Assembly: GCF_000283155.1 (NCBI RefSeq)
Contig: NW_004454178.1
Coordinates: 25,910,501-25,974,500 of the forward strand
Length of the DNA: 64,000 nucleotides
Reading direction: 5' to 3'
From: Ceratotherium simum simum
Lineage: Eukaryota > Chordata > Mammalia > Perissodactyla > Rhinocerotidae
In this document: positions 23,861-34,318 of the stretch, one piece after another
Position numbering within the stretch: position 1 is the stretch's first letter
How the letters are laid out: each line of letters opens with the position of its first letter
Made by a program: the position numbers and the translations under genes
Notes under the pieces: generated by a model
Seen by the model: the letters and a program-made list of their open reading frames with translations, nothing else
The model's database searches: none
What the model was told of the DNA's origin: nothing

Positions 23861-24760
23861 CCCAGAGCGCCAGTCACCTATGTAGCTGAATGGAGCTATA
23901 CTGATAACTTCTTGAAACACGAATTCTTCAGTTTTTTTCCTGAGATTAAGACCAGATAGTAGGGTAGAGGGTAGTTGGTAGTGGTTCAGAGTAGCCCTAT
24001 CTTAGGATCCAAACCACCCTTAAATATGGGAAATAGTTCAGAGAGCTTGTTAGAATCTACGCCTATGTGGTCGACTGTAATTATGGCATTTCCTTGTGCT
24101 TACACAACATGCTGTAACCTGTATGTCGTTAGGTATCGAGTATTCTCAGGTCTTACAAATAGTGGGTACTTGATATGCTGTTTTTCAGGTCTGTAACTTT
24201 GTTGCCAGGGGGAATAGCATAAGGAAAAATCTAACTGCCCCTCATATGGTTCTGACAGTTTGTTAATTGCATGTTGTTGCCTAGTCTACAGCAAATTGTA
24301 TCTATTATCATTCCATGGTATTAGGAATGTTAAATTATTTTTTTTCACTCCTCTCTCCTGCCATTCCAAACACTTAAACCTGTGACCATCTTCATGAAGT
24401 TCCTCCCGTGAATTTTAGCTGGAAATTAAACCTGTTGTAGAGGATTAGAGTGACTTTAATATGCCTTTCAACTGAAGGCTGATTCAGACTCAGTCCTTTC
24501 ATTCTGTCCTCTGCCCTTCATTTGGTGTCACCGTTGGTAAAGTGAGGAACATGTACCCTGATTACTTGTGAATGCACCAGTGTAACTGTGAGCCCCCTCC
24601 TGCTGAGCAACCCCCAACTATTTAAGCCTGTGTGCCTCTTGTTTCCACGGGTTGCTCTGCCAGGTGCAGTCTTGCCAGTGACAGAGTCTCTCCAACAAGG
24701 TAGACATTTGATTCGTAGTCAGGAGGCACTCTTGGAAGTCATTAAAGTAATACATTATGG
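23861..24760. other. Unassigned sequence
   Basis: No gene is recognised. Around 24580-24740 the text ('ctatttaagcctgtgtgcc', 'ccacgggttgctctgcc') has the look of an LTR U3-R junction, but I cannot place it in a family. The left part is plain AT-balanced sequence. Confidence 0.4.
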
Positions 24761-25016
24761 GGGCTGGCCCAGTGGCATAGTGGTTGGGTTTGCATGCTCC
24801 ACTTCGGAGGCCCGGGGTTCACAGGTTCTGATCCTGGGCCCAGACTGACACACCGCTTGTCAAACCAGTCTGTGGTGGCGTCCCATATAAAGTAGAGGAA
24901 GATGGGCACGGATGTTAGACCAGGGCCAATTTTCCTCAGCAAAAAGAGGAGGATTGGCAAGGGATGTTAGCTCAGGGATAATCTTCCTCACACACACAAA
25001 AAAAGTAACATTATGG
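24745..25016 (+). mobile_element. ERE-type SINE, plus strand, with imperfect target-site duplication
   Basis: The body, about 24761-25003, begins gggctggcccagtggcatag and includes a B-box-like 'ggttctgatcc', then two 'gaagat...tcctc' tail modules and a CA/A tail. Left 'aagtaatacattatgg' and right 'aagtaacattatgg' form the duplication, differing by an extra TA on the left. It lies just 9 bp from the young LTR at 25026. Confidence 0.93.
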
Positions 25017-25025
25017 ATAATCCAC

Positions 25026-25557
25026 TGTAGGATCCCAAAAAGGAAATCCAACTGCAGTCTCGGGAAGGCGCGGACCCACAGACACAGGAGACCGAGCTTG
25101 ATGCAAACGCACGAGGTTTTATTAAGCGGAGCTCCGGGTCGACACGTATCTCTCGCAGGAGACAGAGGGGTCGACCCCGAACCTTAAGGGGCAAGCTCTT
25201 TTATAGGATTCGGAAGCATAAAGCGGGAAAAGGTTGGCGCGGTCTTACATGATTGGCTAATTTAAAACATTTAAACAGTTACATTTTATGGCGCAAATTG
25301 CTATGGCGCGAAGCAATTATCAGGTTACACACACGCGTCCCCATCTGGACCCCCTCCACCCCGACCCTCCCAAACTTATCCCTCTGGAGCACTCTCTTGT
25401 TCTCAATTTTCCCCGAACAGTTTAGGGCGAGTCTTCTATGAATAGAGTCAGTCAGGATCGATAAACGTTCCCCCTTATACCAGGAATCCTTAGGGTGTGG
25501 AGGTGCCTGTCTCTAAGGTATTAACTTTTAAATTTTTAATATAATTTACTTCCTTCA
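25026..25557 (-). mobile_element. Young solo gammaretrovirus-type LTR, minus strand
   Basis: The 532-bp block starts TG and ends CA and is flanked by the perfect 4-bp duplication CCAC (25022-25025 and 25558-25561), the size typical of class I (gamma-type) retroviruses. On the minus strand a CCAAT box (25252-25256), a TATAAAAG box (25198-25205) and an AATAAA signal (about 25118-25123) stand in the correct U3-R-U5 order. CpG sites are much more frequent than in neighbouring sequence, which fits a recent insertion. No gag, pol or env sequence adjoins it, so it is the product of LTR-LTR recombination. Subfamily is not assigned. Confidence 0.9.
25118..25256 (-). promoter_or_regulatory. LTR core promoter and polyadenylation signal
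   Basis: Within the solo LTR, reading the minus strand: CCAAT at 25252-25256, TATAAAAG at 25198-25205 about 47 bp further on, and AATAAA at about 25118-25123. Transcription would be expected to start about 25-30 bp past the TATA box, near 25170, and run leftward. Spacing and motifs are seen; activity is inference. Confidence 0.75.
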
Positions 25558-25561
25558 CCAC

Positions 25562-26220
25562 CTATGAATGTGAGCAAGACCTCCTGTTTGATTTTGATTT
25601 TTTGGGGCCAGTCTGACTTGAACTTTGCACAGTGGCCATATCAGGGGGAGAGCTTTCCCTTTGGCTGCCCTTCTGCCATGGATCAGCCAGATCCCTGTCC
25701 TGCACACCCTTGTCTGTGCATTTCTTCTGAAAATCAAGCAGCATTCCAGATCTGGGTACCCAGGTCTTGCTGTTGGAGAGTAGTGCTGAAGAGGACAGCT
25801 CCCCATGGGCCCCTTTGCAGCATGGCAGTCCAAGCCATCAGAAGCTGCTGCCTCTCTCCCTCCCGAGGCGCAGAGAGGAGGAACATCCAACATCAGGGAG
25901 AGGAAGTGAGTGCTCAGCATCAGCTCTGCCTTCCATAAGCTGAGATGCCATGTTCCAACCTTTCCATATGAAAAATGGCCCTCTAAAATCAACACCCTCC
26001 ACTTACATCGCCTTACTCAATGACACCCTCACCTCAGGCTCTGATCCCAGATTGTACACAGATGAGTGTGTGAAAGATGGGTACAAGTGTCCGAAGAATG
26101 CCGTCTGGAACACGATGGGGGAGCGCATCAATATTTCAGGACTGATCATGGTTCTGATGCTGGTTCATAAATGTCAGCCAAAGTTATGTAAATAAAAGCT
26201 GCTATGCAGAAACGTAACCA
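25562..26220. other. Unassigned sequence with open frames and an AATAAA
   Basis: Open frames overlap on both strands (25555-25995 minus, 146 codons; 25564-25938 plus, 124 codons), followed by a plus frame 25950-26195 and an AATAAA at about 26190-26196. I recognise no domain. It could be a decayed retrocopy or a terminal exon, or chance; the overlap of both strands favours chance. Confidence 0.35.
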
Positions 26221-28099
26221 TTCAAACTTAACCATGGAAACAATTTAAACGCTATTTCAAAATAGTATCCCATGGAGGGGTGTACCAATAAAGTATATTA
26301 AATGAAAGTACAAATCAATATATTTTATAAATTATTAGAAAACAGTTATAAGTCATTAATTTGAGGGTTGTGAAAAATATCTAGCATTTATCTTCACTTT
26401 TTTATAGACTTTATAAATTTAGGTTTAAAAGGTCTTTACAATTCAAACACAAAATTAACAGTATATATTTCAGTGTAGATGGTCTTGAGGTTTTGTTCTT
26501 TGAATTTTCATCAGTTTTAATGGTGTTAAAATCTTTTAATATGAATCATACTCACCTGCCAAAAACGTATTAGAGCAGCCATTAGAAACTTTGAGCTGTG
26601 TAAAAGGTGAAAATTCTAATTATGGGAGAAGTTATCTGGTGATTATTCATTTGAAACACTCTATATGGAGCCACACCAAGTCATAATTAATTCATTAAAT
26701 GACATTAAAAAAGGAGAGAGAAAGAAAAAAGACGGAAAGCAAAGGTTGGGAGGTTTAGGGTTCTCTCAAGAGAAGCAAGATAGCAATTTGCTTTGCAAAA
26801 AGCAACAATGTACTGCACAGGAATTAACTGGCTCTTCAGGTTTGTTAGCAGAGAACAACAGCTAGAAAAGCCCAGTAGAGTGTTTGAATATGCTGATAGT
26901 TTGTGGTACATTATTCCACTTTCGAAGACCCCAGCCGCCTGTACTGATTGGTTTTGTGAATGAAATGGTTTTCAGAGCAACAGAAATGGGAGCTGGCATC
27001 TCCTCCCGGCTAGACGTCAGTTAACGATGGTCTGTGGTCAGTGTGCAGGGAGCTTCCACCAATGCATTAAACTCTTTGGGCTGGTGCTTTTCAGAGGAGT
27101 GCTCGGTTGACTTCTTAGATTATCATAGAAAACATTTAAATTAAGCCATTTTGTCTTTTCCCTGTTTAGTCAAACTTCTCTTCCATTTCTCCTCCAAATC
27201 CCTTCACCGTGCAGATTTGACAACCCGCTGCCTGTCCCGGATAAAAGTGGGACAAAGAAACCGTGAAGAAACAAGATTCTGGGGCAGAGCAGCAGCTGTC
27301 AGAGTCTCACTGACCCAGGGCATGCGCCGGGGCTCTGGGCAGTGGGAAGGGGGAGGGAAAACCTGTGAACCTTCCCAGATTTGGGAAGAGGCACAATTCT
27401 GCTGTGGTGTGTTTTCTCGGCTTCTTCATTTTTCGGTTTCCTCTCATCTCTGGCTCTCCCGGATGGCCCTCATTTCCAAAAGCTCACAAGGCGACATCTT
27501 CTCTCTGTATTTGTAGAGTTCTTTCATGTTTGAAATACAAGGTCACTGGTGTTTTCTAATTTGAACTTCCTCATAGCACTCCTGAGAGATGGATGATAAA
27601 ACTGAAGCCGGTATCTGAGGGCCACTGTGGATATTCACTAAGAACATGATTGCCTTTTGACCTTGTTCCCAACACAGACATAGATGAATCTTGTCAAATT
27701 GCTGTTTTCTGGTTTAACTTGAGGGGTGACTCGGGTCTGCAGGATTTGTGAGTTTGTTTTGCAGAAGAAAGAGAGTGACTTCCGGAAGGTTGTGATCACC
27801 GGAAGGCCGGCCCCCAGCAGCCATTGCAGATTGCCCAGGGGCTTATTGGGAGTGACCCTTTTGTTTCTCCGAAGCCCCTCCTACCAAGCTCCTTAGCTCT
27901 ATAAAACCCCCCTGCTTGCTGTTCCTGTTAAGGCGGATTTGAGCAAACCATGCTCCCACCTTCTTGACTTGAATGGGGCCTTTCTCCATCTCCAAGCACC
28001 CATGTCTCAGTGTTTGGCTTGCTGTGCATCGGGCACAGGAATTTGAAATTAAAAGGTTTGGTATCAAAACCTTTATTTTACAGAAGTTGGGGAGGTTGA
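26221..28099. other. Repeat-poor stretch with candidate conserved elements
   Basis: Apart from a possible MIR scrap near 27570-27610, no repeat is recognised. 26540-27300 is motif-rich and non-repetitive ('cataattaattcattaaatg', 'tactgattggttttgtga', 'ctagacgtcagttaacg') and resembles conserved non-coding DNA. 27770-27900 is GC-richer with some CpG. No coding frame is convincing. Confidence 0.4.
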
Positions 28100-29050
28100 G
28101 TAACTCAAGTTCTTGTCATACCCCAAGTCGTGGTGTGCTTTCAGAAGAACTTTCCATGGTCCCTCACTCTCCTCTGTTCTCACTGCTCCCCCTCCCCATC
28201 CTCCATGTCACAGTTCATCACCATCATCCTGCCTAACTTACTTCCCTTGCCCTTCTCCCCTCTCACTGTCCTCACTTCCAAAGCCAATTATCATCACTTC
28301 CTCACCTGGGCCAGCCACGATGCATGTGTCCATAGAAAAATGCACAACGTGCTGACGGGTCTCTCTACATTTGTCCCCACCAGTGTCCCCTGAGGCTGTC
28401 CAACAATGCTGCTCCACCCCTCCTGTCAGTTGCTTCCCTGCTTCCTGAACTGCAACTTCACCGCTGACTCCCCTGCCTTCCCAGTCTGTCACCACACTTC
28501 CCAGCCCCAGTCCTCTCCACCGGGAGTGCAGACAGCCTTAGCCCGCGTGTTCTGGAGAACACTCCCCCTTCCTTGGCCTCCGCACACTACCAGCAGGACT
28601 AAGGAGGGGACCCAGAGCTCTGCAAGCTCCTAGCCAGGCCCACCGCCCATCCCTCCCTACTCTTCACCCCTCTTCATACGCTTTGTCACAGTTTTGACCA
28701 CCTCCAGGACTAGCCCCAGGATGCTCTGCTCATCAACTTCTTCAGCCATGCGAGGAGCCCAGGACCCCAGGCCATCTGCAGCCCTCAACTCTCGGTTCCA
28801 CACAGCTCTGCAGGGAGTGAAGCATGGCCCCCAGCCCTCCCTGTACCCTAGCCCAGCTTCATTTGCCTTCATAGCTCTCAGTCTCTATGAACTTGTCATT
28901 GTTTGCCTGTCCAGCTCCCTATAATGTAAGCTCAAGGAGGGCAAGGAATTTGGTCTGTGTTACTCATTGCTGTCTCCCCAGTCCTTAGATCAGTGCTTGC
29001 GTGAGTAGGTCATCATAGTATTTACACAATGGATGAACAAATGAATGAAC
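28100..29050 (+). mobile_element. L2 LINE fragments, plus strand
   Basis: The firmest part is 28840-29050: 'gtctgtgttactcattgctgtctccccagtccttagatcagtgc' (in pieces) and 'atggatgaacaaatgaatga' are the L2 3' end in sense. The C/T-rich 28100-28840 is probably more of the same element, strongly diverged. Open frames here are not genes. Confidence 0.6.
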
Positions 29051-29200
29051 TCTCCACTGATGACCTTGCTTCCTATTTCTTGAGAAAATAGAAGCAACCA
29101 GGTGAAACGGTCCACATGCCCCACCACCGTGACTACCATGTAACTGTACCTGACTTCTCTCCCTCTGTATTGAACATTATTCCACTTTATCTGCTTTCTT
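29050..29200 (+). repeat. L2 internal fragment, plus strand
   Basis: 'gatgaccttgcttcctatttcttgagaaaatagaagcaacc' (in pieces), then 'catgccccaccaccgtgac', fits an internal L2 ORF2 segment in sense. It follows the 3' end of another L2 directly, so the two are separate insertions or a rearrangement. Confidence 0.6.
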
Positions 29201-29225
29201 GGCTTATTTGCTATAAATCCATGTT

Positions 29226-29556
29226 GACATTTGATCCTGTTTAAAATGTCCACAAGACATTTGGTCTATGCCAAAAGGTCCTTGACGTTTGGTCCTGTCC
29301 AAAAGGTCCATGGGCATATTTAACCCTTGCCAAACAGTTTTGGACAGGACAAAATAGCGAGGACATTTGGCTTAGACCAAATGTCTCCGTGGCCATTTTG
29401 GACAGGATCAAATATGACCAGATACCAAGGGCCTTTTCATGTGGACCAAATGTCTGATGGATGTTTTGGACAGGACTAAATGATCTTGCAAATGTCAAGG
29501 ACCTTTTGGCGTGGACCAAATTGTCTCCATGGATGTTATGGGCAGGACCACATGTC
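29226..29556. repeat. Palindromic repeat block, unassigned (MITE-like or satellite-like)
   Basis: Three units of about 28-30 bp built on gacatttggtcctgtccaaa occur in one direction (29226, 29256, 29284). Then at least four units built on the reverse complement, ttttggacaggaccaaat, start near 29338, 29396, 29464 and 29536. The ends match inversely in 12 of 14 bases (gacatttgatcctg versus gacatgtggtcctg). Internal hairpins are present, for example gacatttgg/ccaaatgtc at 29362-29370 and 29377-29385. I do not recognise it as a named mammalian repeat. Confidence 0.85.
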
Positions 29557-29559
29557 TGC

Positions 29560-29960
29560 TAACCTATATTGTTTTATTACACTCTACCTTTAGGTGATGT
29601 TATACCACTTCTTCACTTACAGAATAAGAACCCTACGTCAGTAGACTTCCATTTCTCCTCCCCAGGCTTTGTGCTACTGTTGTCATGCGTTTTACTTCCA
29701 TATTTATTATAAACCCACAATACGGTGTCATTGATTTTAACGATATTAAAACGTTTAATGACATTAAAACATTTAAAGACATTAAAACAATAAGAAAAGA
29801 GTATTTTATATTTACCCCCATAGTTGCCATTTTTGACACTCTCCATTCCTTTTCAAAGATTTTGATTTCTATCTGGTATCTTTTTCCTTCTGCCTGAAAA
29901 TCTGAGACACTATTTTTTTTAAATTTAGAGTTAAAACTGGTTAGGAGCAATAAATTGTAA
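29560..29960 (-). mobile_element. Old L1 internal fragment, minus strand
   Basis: 'ggtgatgttataccacttc', 'ccatttctcctccccagg', 'tttgtgctactgttgtcat' and 'tatctggtatctttttccttctgcctga' are the reversed text of an L1M-class internal region. The same region is seen near 40140 in the larger element. A small 18-bp triplication sits inside at 29741-29795. Confidence 0.75.
29741..29795. repeat. 18-bp tandem triplication
   Basis: Three adjoining units of about 18 bp of the form (g/c)(a)(c/t)attaaaacatttaa start at 29741, 29760 and 29778 within the L1 fragment. The repeat is visible in one frame as a repeated MSLNVL-like peptide, but there is no gene. Confidence 0.85.
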
Positions 29961-30076
29961 ACAAATATGTACTCCATGTTTATAAATAATTACTTTGTGC
30001 TAGACCATTAATATTTATAAAAATTAGTTTGTTAGTGATTAAACCAAAATGGGTAATATAGAGACTTCACACTTTT

Positions 30077-31176
30077 AAAATGTTCATATGTACAAAATAC
30101 TCTTAAAATTCAACCATAAGAAAACAAACAACTGATTAGAAAAGAGCCAAGGACCTTAACAAACACCTCACCATTGAAGATATACAGATGGCAAATAAGC
30201 GTAAGAAAAGATGCTCCACATCTTATGTCATCAGGGAAATACATATCATGAGACACTACTGCACATCTACTGCAATGACCAAAATCCAGAACACTGACAA
30301 CACCAAATGCTGGTGAGGATGTGGAGCAACAGAAACTCTTATCCATTGCTGATGGTAGTGTAAAATGTTATAGCCACTTTGGAAGACAGTTTGACTGTTT
30401 CTAACAAAACTAAACATTCTCTTACCATACAACCCAATAATTGTACTCCTTGGTATTTACCCAAAGGAGTTGAAAAGTTATGTCTACACGAAAACCTGCA
30501 CAAGGATGTTTATAGTAGCTTTATTCATAATTGCAAAATTTGGAAGTAACCAAGATGTCTTTCAGTAGGTGAATGGATAAATAAACTGGTACATCCAGAC
30601 AGTGGAATATCATTCAGTGCTAAAAAGAAATGAGTATCAAACCATGAAAAGACATGAAGGAAACTTAAATGCATATTACTAAGTGTAAGAAGTGAATCTG
30701 AAAAGGCTACATACTGCATGATTCTAACTGTATGACATTCTGGAAAAGACAAAACTATGGAAACAGTAAAAAGATCAGTGGTTGTCAGGGATGCAGGTGG
30801 GGGAGGGATGGATAGTTAGAGCACAGAGGATTTTTAGGGCAATGAAAATACTCTGTATGATATTATAATGATGGATATATGTCATTATACATTTGTCCAA
30901 GCCCACAGATCGTGCAAACACCATGAGTGAACCCTAACGTAAACTATGGACTTTGGGTGATGATGATGTGTTGATATGGGTTTGTCCTTGGTAACAAATG
31001 TACCACTCCAGTGACTGATGTTGATAATGGGGGGAAGGGTGGAGGAAGTTATGCATGTGTAGGGCAAGGGATATATGGGAAATCTCCGTACCTTCCTCTC
31101 AATTTTATTGTCAACCTAAAATTGCTCTAAAAAAACAAAGTCTTAAAAAAAAAATGTCAGAAAAAATGTTCATATG
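30077..31176 (+). mobile_element. L1 3' end, plus strand, with 14-bp target-site duplication
   Basis: The body 30091-31162 is a 5'-truncated L1: the end of ORF2 ('gtggagcaacagaaactctt', 'tttatagtagctttattcataattgc') and its full 3' UTR to an A-rich tail at about 31145-31155. It is bounded by aaaatgttcatatg at 30077-30090 and 31163-31176, a perfect 14-bp duplication. ORF2 frames are broken. Confidence 0.93.
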
Positions 31177-31199
31177 GATGCTTAAAAATAGTATTCTAA

Positions 31200-31860
31200 C
31201 AGAATGATGTTATGATTGAGGTGTAAATCAAGAATGAAGGCAATGATAAAACGGTGCAGCCTCTGTGGAAAATGGTATAGAGTTTCCTCAAAAAATTAAA
31301 CATAGAGTTACCTTATGGTCCAAAAATTCCATTTCCTGGTATACACCTGAAAGAATTGAAATCAGGAACTTGAACAGATATTTGTACACCCATGTTCACA
31401 GAGGCACTATTCACGGTAGCAAAAGGTGATGGTAACCCAAGTGTCCATGTGCAATGGAATATTATTCAGCCTCAAAAAGGCAGCTAGTCTGACACATGCC
31501 ATAACATGCATGAACCTTGAGGAATTTTATGCTAAGTGAAGTCAGTCAGTCACAAAAGGGAAAATACTGTATGATTCCACTCATATGAGGTACTTAGAGT
31601 AGTCGATAGAGGCAGAAAGTAGAAGGGTGGGTGCCAGGGGCTGGGGGAGGGGCTGGGGAGTTAGTGTTTAATGGGGACAGAGTTTCAGTTTGGGAAGACG
31701 AAGAGTTCTGGATATAGATGATACTGATGGCCACACAACAATGTGAATGTACTTAATGATACTGAGCTGTGCGCTTAAAAATGGTTAAGATGGTAAATTT
31801 TGTTATGTGTATTTTATCACAATTAAAATTTTAAAAAGATAACTCAAAATTAAAAAAAGA
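31200..31860 (+). mobile_element. Second L1 3' end, plus strand
   Basis: Text such as 'aggcactattcacggtagcaaa', 'caatggaatattattcagcc', 'gattccactcatatgaggta' and 'ggttaagatggtaaattttg' is the L1MB/MC-type 3' end in sense. It follows the previous L1 directly. The tail near 31845 is A-rich. Confidence 0.85.
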
Positions 31861-32934
31861 AGAATTAAAGCAATGATTTTCAGTCCCATCCCTGAGTCCT
31901 GAAGTCCCCAGGCAGTGCGTCCATCCTTGCCCACTTTGCACATTCTCTTGACCACAGGCTCCCTGTCACTCGGTGTGCTGGTGCACCCTGCTGCCTTTCT
32001 CCTGTAGAGGTGGGTGCGATGGATTCTCTACTCCACTGGAATTGAGGAAAGCAAAACTGGGCACCCAGCTCAGAGAGAGGGGACATTTCTCATCAGCCTT
32101 GACCTCTATTGTCCTTCCCTTGGCTCTCCAGGCATTCCCTTTAATGAAGGATGGGCGTCCCAAGATAAGCACCGTTTCTTTTTGTCATATTAGGTTTTTT
32201 GTAATAGTAAAGCTGAGGCCCTTCAACGAAATACTGCACTTGCCCTTAAAAAATAAACCAAACCCACACAGAGTTGTGAAAGCATGGCTCAGTAGCAATA
32301 TCGATCTTTGGGAGAGAGATGCTCCGAGGTCTTAGTTGATTCAGGCTCCATCTGAATCCACAATGAGAAGGTGCTGCCAAGAAAAAGCTCATGGCACTAG
32401 CAGACATGTGAGGTCCAGAAGGGGAACAGGGCGACAGTTGCAGTCTCCTCTGTGTCCCTCTGAGCTCACTCAGAGCATGTGCTGACGTCCAGGGGCTTCA
32501 CTGTGAAGGGGTGTTGCTGCACAGGGAAGTCAGGGGACAGGGAGCAGAGAAGAGAGGCCAGGAGCCATGCTGAGCAAGAGGCAGTGAAACCCCGTGGAAT
32601 GATGTGCCTGGAAAACAGGGCACAGAGGGATGTTGCAAAGGCCCTGTTTAAATAGTGGAAGGCCATCACACAGACCAGTGGGCTCTTGGGAGACCAACTA
32701 TTTTTAAATCATAAAATAAACAGAGGGAGATAGAGAGAGAGGGACACAGGCACACACAGCTCTCATAAAGCAGAGCCTTCTCACCCTCAGAATGGGCCAT
32801 GGGTAATGCAAGGGGCTCCCTCCCCATCATTACCGTCGTTCACGGGGAGGGTGGGTGGGCATGTGAGCATGTACTGGGCACGTTAGCGGGGTCCTGCCTC
32901 AGAATGAGCTCATAATGCAGCACTCCCTGAGTTC
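31861..32934. other. Unassigned sequence with a short GA-rich patch
   Basis: No gene is recognised. About 32200-32480 may be an ancient repeat (the 'tctgaatccacaatgagaag' text looks familiar but unplaced). 32722-32746 is a GA-rich simple patch. Confidence 0.4.
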
Positions 32935-33270
32935 TACAAAGCCCTCGGTGATCAGAAGGCACTGTGGCTGATGCAAAGACAACTGGACACTCTTGCTGCC
33001 TTAAAGGAGCTGAAGGCCGGTGGCAGAATGAAGACTGCGCCTGATGGACTCACCAACAGGTAAAAGGTACAGGAGGGAAGGCCAAGGGGCAGGGAGCGTT
33101 CTGAGGAGGATGAGCTTCGGCAGAGGGTCTGAGGTGGGGATAAAGATGGATTGTTGGCAGAGGTGAAGACCGAGCCATGGGGCCATCTGGATGAGGATAG
33201 GAGGTGTGGGTTTGCCTGGAGGGCTGAGATGTGAGGGGCACCTTGGGGGAGGGAAAGCTGGGCCATAGGG
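32935..33270 (-). repeat. Possible L2 fragment, minus strand
   Basis: 'ggggcagggagcgttctgaggaggatg' (in pieces) resembles reversed L2 3' text, but the match is weak. The 176-codon minus open frame across 32952-33482 shows no recognised domain. Confidence 0.35.
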
Positions 33271-33884
33271 GCCTTGACTGCTGCACTTTTGAAGAGTAGG
33301 ATGTGCTCCTTTTGGGAATTTGGGTCAGTCTGGCCCAAGCCCGAGTCTGGAGGAGAAAGCTCACCGGGTGCCCTAGGGCCATGCACTTCCCCTGAAGGAG
33401 GCCACCTCCTAGAAGGATCCTGGCGGGAGTGGATCTTGAGACCCTCCCTCAGGAAGAAATGGCAGCCTGGCCATCTGAGCACAGGGTGGATGGTGGGGTG
33501 GGGTGGGTGGAAGGCATCATGGTAGTCCCATCAGGCTGGTGTGGTGACACACAGTGCCCAGGCCCAGCCACGGTTCCGGAGAGCAGGGACGGCAGGCGAT
33601 ACTGCTGACCTGGTCAGCTCAGGCGATGAAGCCCCCCTCCACTGGGCTTGCACCCTCGACCGGGCTGTGGCCCTGCTGCTGCCTCTGCTGCCCTGGGTGG
33701 GCGGGTGGGGGTTGGCTAGACCCCAGCCAGGCAAGGCCTGACACTTCTCTGGGAAGCTGTTGTCAGCATACACCCCCGGAGCAGCCCTGTGCCTGGTCCT
33801 GTCCTCCTTGTCAGCTGGGGAGACCAGGGGAGAGCAGTTTTCTCCTGGACACGGGTCTTTCTGGGGGTGGACTAGAGCCTGGGA

Positions 33885-34318
33885 CTGCCCTAACAAACTA
33901 CCGCAGCCTGGGCAGCTTACACAACAGAGATTTATCGCCTCAGGTCTGGAGGCCAGAAGGCTGAGATCAAGGTGTTGGCAGGGTTGGATCCCTGAGGCCA
34001 AGAGGGAGAATCTGTCCCAGGCCTCTCTCCTGCCTTCTAGGGCTTTGCTGCAATCCGGGTGTTGGTTTGCTTGTGGAGGGGTCACCCCCATCTCTCCCTC
34101 TTCACGTGAGCTTGGCCCTGTGTGAGTGTCTTTGTCCAAATTTCCCCTTTTTACAAGGACACCATCATACTGGATTGGGGCCCATCCCGCTCCAGTGCGA
34201 CCTCATATTAACTAGTTACATTTGCAATGACCCTACTTCCAAATAAGGTCACATTCTGAGGTAGTAGTGGTTAGGGCTTCAACATGTGAATTTTGGGGAC
34301 ACAATTCAATCCAAAATG
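33885..34318 (-). mobile_element. MaLR LTR (MLT1/MST type), minus strand
   Basis: The plus strand begins 'ctgccctaacaaactaccgc' and ends 'gaattttggggacacaattc', with 'acaaggacaccatcatactgg' and 'ccaaataaggtcacattctg' between, the reversed layout of an MLT1/MST LTR. The 202-codon minus open frame 33531-34139 largely overlaps this repeat and is not a gene. Confidence 0.85.

Noticed and set aside
23603..23959. 118-codon plus-strand frame
   Set aside because: Its N-terminal VCVCVC run is a translated (TG)n microsatellite; the rest is L2 and MIR text.
25026..25557. Full-length provirus
   Set aside because: Only one LTR is present with its duplication closed on both sides; no gag, pol or env sequence adjoins it.
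29241..29519. 92-codon minus-strand frame in the palindromic block
   Set aside because: It translates the repeat units; the unit length is not a multiple of a conserved peptide and no start context is notable.
29226..29556. CRISPR array
   Set aside because: Units occur in both orientations, are imperfect, have no unique spacers of constant length, and the DNA is mammalian.
32952..33482. 176-codon minus-strand open frame
   Set aside because: Serine/proline-rich composition with no domain, overlapping frames on both strands and weak L2 similarity.
33531..34139. 202-codon minus-strand open frame
   Set aside because: It overlaps an MLT1-type LTR and several other open frames in both strands, as expected of stop-poor GC-rich DNA.
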